Positions 45,300 through 58,869 of a DNA stretch of 64,000 bases are shown here, piece by piece. Source of the stretch: Anas platyrhynchos (taxonomy: Eukaryota > Chordata > Aves > Anseriformes > Anatidae). The notes under the pieces are model-generated. The model ran no database searches, was not told the origin of the DNA, and worked only from the letters and a program-made list of their open reading frames with translations. The stretch covers positions 37,687,001-37,751,000 of the forward strand of contig NC_092587.1 in the NCBI RefSeq assembly GCF_047663525.1, in the 5' to 3' direction. Made by a program: the position numbers and the translations under genes. Each line of letters begins with the position of its first letter. Positions within the stretch are counted from its first letter, which is position 1.

Positions 45300-46114
45300 G
45301 GCAAAGTGTGCATGTTAACCTCTGAAAAGATGGAAAATTGCTTGATCTATTGTGGTTGTATCAAGGTGGCCCTAACGAAGGCTAAGGACATAGGTAAACC
45401 AAGATTAGAAGTAGTAATCTCTCTTTATCGGACAAACTACTAGAGCTGGAAAAACAAATCTTTTTAGCGTGTGAGCTCTGTTTTAGCTGTATACATGACC
45501 TTATTTCACAAGTCTTGAGCATACAAGTTACAGTTCAATCTTCATTACATGCATTAGACAGGCTCCGTCCCAATTTGGGGCAGTGCATGCCCCATGAATG
45601 AAAAACCACTGCATAATGATGTGGTACACATCTCATTTTCTCATTTTTAATTGTGTAACAGAGTGTCTTTGTTACTGTATATAACTAACCCCAGGATTAT
45701 CAATTTCCTTGTGTTTTTCATGGTAACAGACTTTAATAGCCCTGCCCTTGCCTGCCCTCAAACAAAAGTGGTGCTGCAACCCTCTCTTCCGGACCATGCA
45801 CAGAGGCACGAAGTGTTGATGGATCTGTCATGAAGTTATGAGTCTGTCTGCAGTCTGTCTGTCCACACTCTGTCTTCTCAAGCACACCACCTGAAACCGT
45901 TTGCTCAACCATGAGCCTCCGCTACCTGCCGTGGCTGGCCTAAAATGACCAGCCAACAACACTTTATAGCCTGTGTGTTTCTCATGGACAAGTGACCCAT
46001 GGCTGTAGTGCTGCCACTGACCGACCCAACCCGTCCTACCATGCCATGCCACCCCCTTCCCTCAGCCACGGGCCTTGCCTTGCCTTGTGGCTTGGCTACA
46101 AGGGGTGAGAAGAT

Positions 46115-46338
46115 GGGGAAATTTAGGTTGAAATTAGGAGACGTTTCTTCTCAGAAAGAGTAGCCAGGCACTGAAATGGGTTGTCTAGGGAAGTGGTGGA
46201 GTCACCTTCCCGGGGGGTGCTCAAGGAGAGGTTGGACGTGGTGCTTAGCGACATGGTTTAGCGGGTGACATTGATGGTAGGACGATGGTCGGACCAGACG
46301 ATCCAGAAGCTCTTCCCCAACCTTTACGATTCTATGGA
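46115..46338 (+). mobile_element. CR1 LINE 3' end fragment
   Basis: The final CR1 region, from the FRxxxFxxER-like block through the LPREV-like GLSREVVE block to the 3' UTR (GGACCAGACGATCCAGAAG, then CAACCTTTACGATTCTATGG). It is short and diverged. It ends directly against the RAB3IP CpG island. Confidence 0.8.
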
Positions 46339-46359
46339 GGTCACCTCGAGGCTCTTCCC

Positions 46360-47460
46360 GGCGGGCTGCCTCCGCCACAGCCTCCCCCCAACCACCCCCA
46401 TGCCCCACAGCGGCGGCGCCCCCCACACTCTCCCCACTCCCCTCACTCCCGCCTCGGCCGCCATGCGGGCGGGGCGCCGGCGGCTGCCATGCGCGGCGGC
46501 CGCCCAGCGAACCGCCCCCCGGCCGGCTGCGGGGACGCGGGGCGGCGGCGGCCGCTGGGGCTGGCTCGGCGCAGGTACGCGGCGGCGGCTCCGTTCCCGG
46601 TCCCGGTTCCCGGTCCCGGTGCTCCCTGCGGGTCTCGGGGGCTTCGTGAAGCATCGGCAGCTGCGCCCTTGAGGCGGTGGGAGGGGGGTCGCGGTGCGGG
46701 GCGCCCAGCCCCGCCGTGCTGCCTCGGCCCCCTCGCGGGGCAGGCGGGAGGTGAGGCGGCCCGGGAGCGGGTGCCGGCCGCTCGGGGCGAAATTTGGGGG
46801 CGAGACCAAAATTTGGAGGGGTTTTTCGGCGGTGTTTGGCTTGCGGCTCGGCGCGGGGCGGGTTAAAGCCGGGCCTGCCGCGGTTCTGCCTCGCCTGGTT
46901 CGTGTTACCTGGTGGGGAGGAGGATAAATAATTCATCCTCCGGTCCCCTTTTTAATAAGTAACAAGCGCCGGCAGCCGGCGGGTCCCGTTGCAGCCGGGG
47001 GGAGGCAGCCCCCAGGGCTCAGCCGCCACCGGCACCGGGGGAGCGCTCGCCGGGACGCCAGGTCAACCGCTCCCTTGCTCCCCGTCAGCTTGCAGCTTTC
47101 CCCGGAAGATTACCCTGTATTTTGGCTGTTTTTCTAATTCCCCTTTTTCCTACGGCATTTAAAATCCTACTATCAATCGGCCAGAAGTTGTATCAGGCTC
47201 TTTAGTAGTATCCTAGCCATTTCCTCAGACGTAACATTCCTTTAAACTTACCTGCGCGCACGCTGAGGAAGCTTTGCGCACATTGAAAACTGCGGCCGCC
47301 CTGACTTAAAGCTCGCTAATCAAATATTTTCGGTGTTAGCTGAAAAGGAGAGGGTCTCCAGGCCAAGTCTCGGCAGGAATTACTCTGCCGCCGCGCTCGG
47401 AGAGAGCAGGCGCCAGCCCGAGGAGGCTCCGCGAAGTTCTTCCCAAGGTAAGGCAGAGCT
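46360..47460 (+). promoter_or_regulatory. RAB3IP: CpG-island promoter region of RAB3IP with candidate non-coding first exons
   Basis: The only strongly GC- and CpG-rich kilobase in the window, placed 5' of the RAB3IP coding exons on the same strand. No TATA box is obvious. Two good donors could end alternative first exons: GCAG|gtacgc at 46574|46575 and CAAG|gtaagg at 47447|47448. Open frames of 190-240 codons on both strands are by-products of GC content. Transcription start sites cannot be placed from sequence. Confidence 0.65.
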
Positions 47461-50400
47461 GAGGGGCTCCCTGCCTTAAGGACACAGCCTGGAGAAAGGA
47501 CGCTGCCTGCAGCCGAGTTCCTTGGTTTGGGTGCTGTGAGCTGAGCAGCAATCTGTGAACGTTGGCTCACAACAAATCCTGAAGTATTCCACCTCTCAAA
47601 GCACTGATTTTCCCCTCGAATAAGAGGTGTGCTATCTAGCAGGCTCTAAGCTCGGTTATTTATAGGTTTCACAAGCACTTTGTAAATATAGATCTTTGAA
47701 TCGTGTGCTGCTCGTTTCTTCCCGTAAGGGGTGCAGCTTGCTGTCTGCACCTCTTTTTTTTCTAGCTGAAGATATCCCCGTAACAGTTTTCAAATAAGCT
47801 TTTTTTTTTTTAATCATCGCTTCAGCAAAACACAAATTCTTTTACCTTTGTGAAGTCTTGCTATCAAATAGTCTTACACGTTTCTTTAAAACCGTGTGAA
47901 ATAGTGTTTGGCTGGCTAACAGGGTAAAGAAGGGAAAAACACCTGCATGGCGTTATATGACAAAACTAGGGGGGGTGCAATAGAAAAATGTTATCATAAT
48001 TAGATAATACTTAGGGAAATATCATATGTTTATGTACTAAGAGTTTTTTTTTTTTTTTTTTTTGCTAATTCTTAAATTCTGTAGATTTGCTTACCTGTTT
48101 CGTTTAATATTGATTGGTAAATACGTTGTGTAGGGTTGCTCACAAATAAAAACTGCATTTAAGCGCTAGAGTAGTTGAACACTATTTTCTCTTGTGTTTT
48201 GCTGCCCTCAAAATAACTTGTTGCACATTTGCACTCCTTAAGTACAAAGTTCTATCATAATTTTAAAGGTGGGAATTTTCTGCAACCTTTAGGGAATGCC
48301 TGTGCCAAATCTTGAATTGTGTACATGCAATGAGCTTACAGCAACAACAGTGTTTGAACTTGTATGAATTTTGTGGCTAAGCTTATATATATAAAACACT
48401 ATTTAGTCCTGTAAAAAGAAATAAATAAAAAAATCACCAAATCTCTTTATCCAGAGCTAACATCTAATGAATATCTCATATGGAATAGCTGTAGTTTAGT
48501 TGGTGTTTTGAACCTTAAATTAACATCCACATAAAGCTTACAAAGAATTTTAGTTTTTAAACTGCCTGCTTGTGTCTGGTAGGTGTTGGTGTGGAGTTAC
48601 AGTACTTAACTGGACTGTTTCATTAAAAGGTATTTATTAGTCCGCCACCGTAATTCCCTGCTGAGTCCTCTGGGACTTGAAACATATTATGTTCCAGACC
48701 ATAAATGCCAACTATTTCAAACCTGATTTTTTTAAGCCCACTGAGAAGAATGCAGGCCTTATGGTGTGTCAGTCCTTCTGAGGAACTGGTCCAAAAAAAA
48801 TCCCCTCTCCTGGCCCGCTCCCCCTGCTGCTACTGCCCCCTCCTGTGTTAATAGAGGTGAGCTTTGGAGTCCCGTAAATGAAGCCTTTGAGACTTCATTC
48901 CGTTTTGAAAAGCCTTCTGTGTGAAGATTAAAACACTCGAGGTAATAAGCTCATTTTTTGGTAACTGCTGACTAGAATTTGCGTGTCATCAAAACGTTCA
49001 GAAGTAGTAACTTCTTTTTCCTTGTGTCCTCCTCCTTGAGCAGGTAACAGTTGTGTTGTGTTGGTGCTCTTCATCAAAGCTAAAAATGACGCTTTCGACA
49101 TGTGACATGTTGCTGCTAAATGGGCTGTAGCAGTTAAGAAATTGCTTTTAAATAACACCAGGCTGAAGATGACAACTTTTAACAGCTTGTGAAAGACAAA
49201 CTGGGTTTGTAGCAGGCAGTCTCAAGTCTCAATTTTTGCGTTTTCAACAGAAAACAATCCATGATAAGTTGCTGCTTTCCATGGAGGTTGTGAGCATTTG
49301 GTTATCGGCTGCTCCCATTCAGACAGTAGCTGAACCCTTCTTAGTGTAAGAACATGAAAACTAGATGAAGTGTTTTAATTTGACCGTTGACAATGTTCAC
49401 AGTTCTTGTTTCTTGTTAGAAACCATAGAGGCATATTAAATTGTTGTTCAACTCATTTCTTTTGTAGTACACTTTTATTTAATCTTAGATAAATGGCATG
49501 TTTGTGCATAGTTTACTCAGAAAGTTATGTGGATAATCAGCAGTGCGAGTGGGGCGGCGGAGCTGTAATGAAATGACAACTTACGCCAAATTGGCTTTAT
49601 TTCCAGATGAAGGTATAAGGAAATTAGCTTACACTGTTGTTTCACGCTAGTTTATTACAGCAGTTGAATTTTGCATGTCATCCAAATTGCACGCTATCAT
49701 CTCAAACAAAAAAAAGCTTCATGTTCCTCCACAGCAAGGCTGTTGCTATTCGATGATTTGAACACCCCACCAAGCCTTAAACCTATAAGACTTAATAACA
49801 CTGAAATTTATTTATTTATTTTTTTAACCATTACTTTTAAGAGCTCTTTCCCAAAAGATAACTTTTTTTTTTTTTTTAAAGACTGCTTAGCTTTTTGCGT
49901 GTATGTCTGGTTTCATTAAAGCAATTAAAGCATAACGTGTGTTTGGCAAGCATTTGGTAACAACGTTCTGGTGTTGGCCAGTCTCGAAACGGAGATACTC
50001 AATGTAGGCTTCTTCGCTGGGCAAACCACCCGTACCAGGCTTCTTCCTGCTCACTGCAAAGTGAGAAGTAACGCTAGGGAGGAAAGAAGTTGTGAATGGG
50101 AAGTGTTTTACACAGATGGTATGCCTGTGAGTGCCCATTTGAAAGAGTTTAGCTGAAGGGCTTTTATTTTCAGCTCTGCCAGTTAACTTGTGGAACTTTT
50201 TTACTTACTGTATGAGAAAGAGCTTGCTTTTTAATAACTGAGAAGGTACGTGTGGGTTTACTTACTCATAAATCTGTCTTGTCTGTTTAAGCTGAGATTG
50301 ATACTTAATGGACAAGCAGAGTGATAGTCTTGTAAATAAAACTCCCCCTTTTTTTTTTTTTGGTGTTGCCCATTAAGTTCTCTGCAGGATTTAGGCACTG

Positions 50401-52271
50401 TAGGATGAAAAGCCCTAGCATTGCAGCAGGGGCGTGTAGGTGGGATAGATATTTTGGATAAACATGCTACTTGTAGATGATGTGATAGTCTGAGAGGAGA
50501 GCTGGAAATGGATTTGAAAGTCTGGAAGGTAATAAACAGGCTTATTACATATACATATATATATATATATATGTTTCTGTGCAAGCCAGCATGACTTTGT
50601 GCACTTTATAATGTAGCTGGATTTATGTAACTTATCACAAGGATAAGGAATGGCACGCCTTCAGGCCTGCTGTTTACTTGGTGTGCTTGCTACATGGTAT
50701 TTGGACATACTAAGAACACATTCAACACTGATAATTACATTTTTCCTGAGCACTTTCTTGCTGGAAATGGCTAAATAATATTTATTTAAGACCAGTTTTG
50801 TGAAGAAACTCATGGAAAATTTCAGCTCAGTGGGATATTCTTGATTTCTTTTTTTCAAGATGGCAGTATTTAGCTTATTAAATGCTAAATGCTGACACGC
50901 AGTAGTTTTACTGTAGACCTGAACACCTTTTTGGATGTTTAACCTTGAAGAAACGTCCTGTAGCTTTGGCAGTCCCTTGGTTTTAATTTGTTGAGTCAAC
51001 AGGTTTTATCATCATATAGAGCATATAATTAAAATGTTTGCAATAGCTAAGAAGAACTATAGGGAAAGCAAACAAGAATATTTGCCAAACTTACTTAAGC
51101 AAAACTCAAAACTTAGCTCTTTGTATTATGATAGAAAAGCTCCAAAGTACAAAATCGTGGCAGTTTTCTTTGTAAATGATGCTTGCACAGCTGTTGATCA
51201 AAACGGACTTCTGCATAGAATTTTAAAGCATGTAGGTGTCCCTTTGTGTTTATGTAAGGTCCTTTTTTGTGCTTTAAGTCTGGGCAGTTTCATAGTGGTT
51301 GTTGTTTTTTTAGGGGAGCAATTAACAAAGAGCAGCAACACTGCAGGCAACTCGCTGTCTGAACAAATTATTTTCTACCTTTTGCTCCAAAGGTACTACA
51401 TAATGTAGTAAAGCAACTTGTTTAACGTGGATGTGTGAGTGCTCAGTACAATACTTGAGGCAGAAAGCAGTTTTGAATGGTGCTCTTTGAGGTTTAAGGT
51501 GATCAAAAAGTGTTGATGTAACTAAAACTTCTGTGTGTGCACTCTTGAGGATTCCGTTCCTGTAATTTTCTGTGTGTTTTATGAAACAATGAGCTGGATG
51601 TTCATACAACAGTAAGTAGATGGCATCTTTTTGTGGTTAGGATCTGTCATCTTTCTAGATCTTCACTTTACCTGCTCTTCTCAACAGAAAGAGCAAAGCA
51701 AATTTTCTCTATAAAATGCCACAGATTCTGTCAGATGCTGCAGTTCTTTTCCATGTAAGGTACCTCTGCGAAGCTTGAATCTTGTCTTCATTTATAAACT
51801 ATGGAGGATGTTCTTTTCGCAGTGAGTAATCACTGCTAAGTGATTCCTTCACAAATTTCTTCATACTACTACAAGTTGATAGTTTTGAATCATGCAAAGA
51901 TTTTGTGATCTGATAAACCGTGGAGAAAATCAGAGCTTCTCTATTGTGGTTTGTATAATTCTTGTTCTACTACGTTGATCTTACGAAAAGCATGGAATGA
52001 AAATGAAAAGTTAATGAGTTAAATTGGCCACATCGCCAATTCACCGTACGCTTTTGCATGCATTATATGGAATTAATTCATTTTTGGTGTGGTACTTATT
52101 AAATACACAATCTTCACTTAATTACGTGATTTATTAAATGCACATCATCATGCTTCATGAGAAGTCTTATTGACCAGTTCTGTCACTTCCTTGAACTGTT
52201 ACAAGGTTAGACATGAATGAACCCAAACTGTTATGGACTCTAATTTATTTAAACGTACACTGATTTCTGTC
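47461..52271 (+). other. RAB3IP first intron, part before the CR1 insertion
   Basis: A/T-rich unique DNA with T20 at 48044-48063, T15-16 near 49863 and an (AT)n tract at about 50555-50572. No exon was recognised. Confidence 0.65.
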
Positions 52272-53432
52272 TCCGGATTACAGCAAGGCTTTTGACACAG
52301 TTTCCCATAGGATCCTACTGGACAAAATGTCCAGCATACAGCTAAATAAAAACATCATACGGTGGGTGAGCAATTGGCTAACGGGCAGGGCCCAAAGGGT
52401 TATGGTGAATGGGGCTGCGTCAGGCTGGCGGGCGGTCACCAGTGGGGTCCCTCAAGGCTCCATTTTAGGGCCGGTACTTTTCAATATTTTTATAAACGAT
52501 CTGGATGTAGGAATAGAAGGCATTTTGAGCAAGTTTGCTGATGACACCAAACTTGGAGGAGTTGTGGACTCGAATGAGGGTGGAAAGGCCTTGCAGAGGG
52601 ATCTGGATAGGTTGGAGAGCTGGGCGATCGCCAACCGCATGAAGTTCAATAAGAGCAAGTGCCGGGTCCTGCACCTGGGACGGGGAAACCCTGGCTGCAC
52701 GTACAGACTGGGCGATGAGACGCTGGAGAGCAGCCTAGAAGAGAGGGATCTGGGGGTCGTGGTAGACAACAAGTTGAATATGAGCCGGCAGTGTGCCCTG
52801 GCAGCCAGGAGGGCCAACCGTGTCCTGGGGTGCATCAAGCACGGCATCGCTAGTAGGTCGAGGGAGGTGATTGTCCCGCTCTACTCTGCGCTGGTGCGGC
52901 CTCACCTCGAGTACTGTGTGCAGTTCTGGGCACCACAGTATAAAAAGGACATGAAACTGTTGGAGAGTGTCCAGAGGAGGGCTACGAAGATGGTGAAAGG
53001 CCTGGAGGGGAAGACGTACGAGGAACGGCTGAGGGCACTGGGCCTGTTCAGCCTGGAGAAGAGGAGGCTGAGGGGAGACCTCATCGCAGTCTACAACTTC
53101 CTCGTAAGGGGGTGTCGAGAAGCAGGAGACCTTTTCTCCATTAACACCAGCGACAGGACCCGCGGGAATGGAGTTAAGCTGAGGCAGGGGAAGTTTAGGC
53201 TGGACATCAGGAAGGGGTTCTTCACAGAGAGAGTGGTTGCACACTGGAACAGGCTCCCCAGGGAAGTGGTCACTGCACCGAGCCTGACTGAATTTAAGAA
53301 GAGATCGGACTGTGCACTTAGTCACATGGTCTGAACTTGGGTAGACCTGTGCGGTGTCAAGAGTTGGACTTGATGATCCTTAAGGGTCCCTTCCAACTCA
53401 GGATATTCTATGATTCTATGATTCTATGATTA
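52272..53432 (+). mobile_element. CR1 LINE, 5'-truncated, with open reverse-transcriptase frame
   Basis: A 1.16-kb CR1 3' segment in sense orientation inside RAB3IP intron 1. The frame is open from about 52276 to the stop at 53332-53334 and starts inside the polymerase domain ([11 protein letters not shown]). It includes [16 protein letters not shown], the catalytic FADDTKL motif, and the C-terminal thumb and [12 protein letters not shown] region. Catalytic residues upstream of the truncation are absent, so it cannot move by itself. It ends with CR1 3' UTR and three ATTCTATG units at about 53406-53432. The unbroken frame suggests a fairly recent insertion. No target duplication is seen, as usual for CR1. 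Confidence 0.95.
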
Positions 53433-53851
53433 TTCGTTTCCTTGAGATTAAAAGTGGAAGCTTTAGGTTTAATTTTTTTTTCTGCCTCACGGGTCTCCTA
53501 CTCTTGAATGTAAAACATTTGTGTTTTGATACAAAACAATTCTAGTCTGTACTAATGATGACTTTGTTTCATGATAGTGCGTGTTCTTGATTCCATCATT
53601 TGGTTTAGATGTGGAGCCTGCTGTTAGAGCTACTGAACTCAACAGTCCGATATATGGGAGGAAAAAATCATTGGTGGTTGAAGTTGATACTTGTGCAAAA
53701 GTTGTCCACAACTTTGTTAAATCATGAAGTATTCTGACCATATTTGACCACTTTAAAAAATTTAAAATGATTGTAACTCTATATGTAGTTATATAAAGAT
53801 ATAACTGAACGTTTCCTGCTTGCATTCTGATGATGTGTTTATTTTGTTCAG
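53433..53851 (+). other. RAB3IP first intron, part after the CR1 insertion
   Basis: 420 bases of A/T-rich unique DNA between the CR1 tail and the splice acceptor. Nothing else was recognised. Confidence 0.65.
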
Positions 53852-54127
53852 GGTTTCATATGATGAGGCTTTTATTATGGCCAGTGACTCCTTGGAAGGC
53901 TTTCATGAAGTGAACCTCGCTTCGCCTACGACACCAGATCTTCTTGGAGTAAATGAGCCAGGGACTCAGGAACAAACTACCTCACCCAGTGTTATTTACC
54001 GACCGCATCCTTCTGTTGTGTCCTCCGCGCCAATCCAACCCAACGCATTAAATGTCTCTGACCTTCCCACACAACCTGTTTATTCATCTCCCAGACAACT
54101 GAACTGTGGAGAAATATCAGGTGTCAG
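53852..54127 (+). CDS. RAB3IP: RAB3IP exon with start codon
   Basis: Acceptor ttgttcag at 53851; 25 bases precede the ATG at 53877. It encodes codons 1-83 plus two bases: the unstructured N-terminus with several Ser/Thr-Pro sites. Donor is gtaagt. Confidence 0.93.
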
Positions 54128-57100
54128 GTAAGTTTTGTGCATCTGTTTACTGGCTTTTTTTTTTTTTTTGCTTACAAACTATTTGCTTTACTAAAGATAG
54201 AATTTTAATATAGCATGTAATATTAAATAGTGTCCATAACAGTATGTTCAGCACTAGTACTGCTATTTCTAAAATATTTCTTCATAATATATAATATAAA
54301 TAAAAAAAACTTCTCTCTCTCTTTACAGCATCAATGTCACCGACACAGTACTTTGTTCTACCTCTGGACCCCAGGGTGGGTCATTCAATCACAATAATTC
54401 CAGAAAGGAGAGCAATAATGCAGAGAGAGAGTTTTTGCAGGGTGCTACAGTAGCAGATGTTGCTGAAGGAAATGAAGATATTTTTGGGTTGAGTACAGAC
54501 AGTTTATCTCACTTACGGAGCCCATCTGTACTGGAAGTAAGAGAAAAGGGCTATGAAAGATTGAAAGAAGAACTTGCAAAAGCTCAGAGGGTAAGGCTTG
54601 TTGTCTTGTCTCCTGCTTTTTCTCTCTTCACTATGATTCTGGTGTGACAGAATGATAGATGGCAGTCCAAGTCTACTCATTTACAATAGAATTATTACAA
54701 TGTGTTTATTTTAAGTAGGGTTATTCTGAATGGCTTCAGTGCTAATGTCTTAAAACACTATCAAGGAATAATTCTTTCTAATGCTGCAGCTATTTACCAT
54801 GGAAAGCTCTTGCTGCAGCTTCTGGTTAAACTTTCTTTTTCTTTGAAATGTAGGCCATTCCTTCATTCTGGCATTTGAGAATAGGAGTAATTTACTGTTA
54901 TCCTTCTGTTACATTCTAAGTTTGTATAATGCTGATTATATACCTTTTGAGTCTTTTTTCTCCTATGGTATAAAAGTGTAGCTTGTGTCAATTTAGAAAC
55001 ATTTTAGAACATGGTAGTTGCCATGTATCATAGACAAATGCCCCTATGAGAAAGAAGCAATAAAGATGTCAGTGAAGTTCTATAGAGTACTGTTACACCA
55101 CACTTCAAATTGAACACAGATGCCTTTGAGGACACTGGCTCAATTCATTAATATTTGTAAAGCGCTTTGTCTTGTTTGGATGGATGGTGCTATATAAATG
55201 CAAAGCCATTATTTATCATTCTAACATCTTTCTGTGCTTCACCTTTCCAGTAGGTTCTGTGCTGTTTGTACCTGTGCCCTTTCCTCTCCTCTACATGATT
55301 CCACTCTTGTTTAGATTTAAACGCATCTTACCTTGTGTTTGAACTTGTTTTCCTGTGCTCGTTGCCTTTCTGTTGAATGCAGAAATCATTTCTGTCATAG
55401 CTGCATTTGCCCTTGTCATTGTGAATCTTAAATATGGATTTTGATATCACTTCTTCTGTTGGCTGTTTTGTCACCGAGTTGTTGCCTCCTTTGCTGAGGT
55501 GTTTGTGTGCTTAGCACTTGACCACAGAAAGGAAACATTAACCTGAGCTAATGTTGAGGACCTTGTATGTGAATATATAAACCTAGCAGTTAAACTTGAA
55601 ACCTTAGAAAGCAAGATCAAACTAAAGTTTAAACTTTAGAAGAGCTTTTCCAGCTCCTGGCAACTTACAGAAATATAGCTAACATACTTAAAATCTGCAA
55701 CTTGGATCTGTTACTGTAACCTTTGAATTATCTGAAAATGTTAATCTGGTGTAAAGTTGCGTGGGTTTTATGTCTAGCTCAGCTCATATCTTAAGGTAGT
55801 TTTAAAAGAAATAGCATTAAAGCTGTTAAGGCATACTAAATGTATGTTAAGTATTTACACTTCTGATGTTCTTAAAAACTTGATTCAGCTCTAACTTGAG
55901 AATGTTGATGTCAAAGTCCTTGTTAATAATTCTCAGCATATTAGGCTGATTCTTACCAGTGTGAATAACTAGGTGAATAACTTCTGTCTGCTTGTCTTCC
56001 TAAGCTTGCAGTGGTTCAGAATTACTCAATAATGCAGGAGTCTTTACAAAGTACACAGTGATAAATCCTGTTCCTTTCACAGTATTTCTTCTACTTCCTG
56101 TATAGGGACTAATATTTTGTATTCCTAATTGATCTCCAACTGCTTTTTCCCCAAAATTATGACTATTCATATAGGGTTGTGCCCATTCCTGCAGTATTTA
56201 GTGTCGTGCAGTCTTTGAATATATATCCAGCTACGTTCATTTTTGTCAATGAGTGCTGTTTAAAAATCTGCAGGGATATAATTAATAGGTGGTGCTTATG
56301 TACGGCTCGTTGTTTTTTACATGATTTTTTAAAGTTCTCTTCAAGCCTCTATCATTCATTCAGTTTATGAGCTTTGTCAGGAACAGTGAGAAAAAAGAGA
56401 ATTGCAGTTTGCACTTGAATTTTATGAACTCAATCAGCCTGGAAAACATGGACTCTCCAGGATTGAACAGAGAATATACAAATTTGCTGTCTTGACTTTT
56501 TCATCTGTTCCAAATTTCTTACCTGAACTGTGTATGCAGTTTTGATATGTGTTAAAGAATTTCTTGTGGTTGTGATTGGAAGGATAATGAGAATGGAAAT
56601 AGGGATTTTGAGGCTTAGGGATCCATTACCTAAATTCTTTTCATGCTTTGAATACAACTTTTTTTTTCTTATATGCTCTCATTTTTTTTATATTAGGGAA
56701 TATATATACGACATGTAGTTTTTGGACATCTAAATATGGTTCTTGAAATTATTCAGGAATAGGATAAAGGTGTTTTCTCTACTTCTCTATGTGCCATGTA
56801 TTCATTCAGTCTAAGGAATTCACTTCTCAAAATGAACAGCATTACTGGCAAAATTGTTGGCAGAAAAAATCTTCCGAAAATTTGTTTTATGATGGGAGGA
56901 AATGTATTTTCTGCTTCAATCTAGGTAAGCTGCAGTCACAAATCATACCATAAGATGGTGAGAGAGATTGGGCTGGAAATAACAGTAGGGCAATGCTCTA
57001 TAGCAACACAGTGTGTAAGGTTGGACATACTTTTGCCTCAAAATGCTGCCTTAAAAATTAAAACTTGGTATTTTTTACTCTTTGAGTCCATTCAGGCCAT

Positions 57101-58829
57101 TTTTTTCAGTGAAGACTTTCTGGCTGTACTCCATAAAGTGGAGCTGAAGAGCTCTTGCTTTAAATGATCTGAACCTTTCCACGTTTTACTCCTGTTTTTA
57201 AAACAGTATCAAGGAAATAGAGGAGGAGTTAAAAGGCTGAGTGATCGGTGCCCAGGACCTTATCTCCTTGTCTCTCTGTTCATTTGCATTTTTGTTTCAG
57301 CCATCTTTGGATTGAGCTGTGACACTGTGGCTGTAATAAACCACATTTAGGTAACATGGAGAGAACAATGATGCCATTTTGATATATGGTTCTTCTTGAT
57401 GTGTAAGTTTAGTGGAGCCTTAGCAATGGGGTACCTTCTGTTTGTTTTTCATACTAAGTGACTGCCATATTGCATGTATTTTTGGATAGCTTGTTTGCAG
57501 TTTCTGAGCTGTGGCAGTTCATGGTCATGTTTTCCTTGAATTTTTGTGTGACTTGACCGTGAAGTTACTCAGTCATGAATCTGACTGTCAATATAATGAT
57601 GTCATCTGTAACTGCAGAGGGAAACTTAATTTTCTGTGCTGATCTGTTTTCTCTGGGAGCGTTGTCATTTTCAGCTCTCACTGGTGGGTAGCCCCCTTTC
57701 CCAATGAGGGAAGAGCAGTCTACCAGCAATGGTGCCAGTAAATGCCGTACTCAGTTTGAGAATGAATTCTATGCCTCCTACTACCTTTAAAGTAAGATCT
57801 GTAGGCTTATTGGCAATGACCAAAATCGGTTAATTTTTGTAATAGAAATTTGCATTATTAATTTTTCCCTAGTAGAGTGAAACTGAGGGGTTTTCTTACA
57901 CCAACAGAGTGATTTTTGTGAAGGAGTAGCAGCATAAAACATGATATTGTAAATATCAACATTTTGCTGGAGCATGATACTCAGACTTGGATTTTATTTC
58001 AGAGGCTTCAGTTTCTGTATGCATTCTTCATGTCATAAGATCAAACTGGACTTACAAGTTTTATTTATGTCTTCAGATCTTGCATTTTGATACGGGGGTT
58101 GAAGTGGATTTTTCCATTGTTCTGCCTGTATTGTCAAAGAATCCAGTGTAACAGATGTTATCATCGTAGTGTTTCTGAGTAGGCTAACACTGCTGGTTAA
58201 ATCTGTATCTTTTCACAGAAAAATATGGTGTTTTTAGAAACTGCACGGATTAAGGAAAAAATAGATTCACAATAACTGCCCAGGGATTCCTGTAGCAGTA
58301 TATGAGAACATTTGGCATTCTTACATTTCTGCTGCCACTTGCTTATAAATTAATGAAGAATAAAAATGAGAAGGCTCCAGAAAAACATACCATTCAAAGC
58401 TCCACCAAAGAGCATGCTTACAAACTTGTCTAAAACAAATAGCAGTTGAATTGTAAGGCCGCTGGCTTGTCAGTGTTGAAGGTGGTTTCTCTGAGGGTGT
58501 TGTAGGAGTTTGTTGCTGTCTTTGAGTGACGAAGGACTTGTTTCCACACTGCTGGCTGATGCTGTTGTAGTATGTTGCAGGCATCAAATTTTTTTTCAGG
58601 CAAGTAGTAGACCACATGCACGCAAACCAGAAGCATCTTCAGCCACACCATAGGACACATAATTCAATAGTCTATAATTCAATAGTCTATTCAATTCAGA
58701 TCCATCAACAGTTCAATTGCATTGAAAACCCTTGAAATTTGGTTCCAAAAGACAAATTTCTGTGGAGCTTGTTTCGTGTGGGTGCTGAATGAAGACCAGA
58801 TGAATTTAAATGTATTCTATTAAGGTGCC

Positions 58830-58869
<40 letters not shown>

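Noticed and set aside
46202..46936. 244-codon minus-strand open frame, and 135- and 193-codon plus-strand frames over the same region
   Set aside because: They lie in the GC-rich CpG island and CR1 tail, where stops are rare; composition is Pro/Arg/Ala-rich with no domain.
52735..53325. 196-codon minus-strand open frame
   Set aside because: It is the antisense shadow of the CR1 reverse-transcriptase frame.
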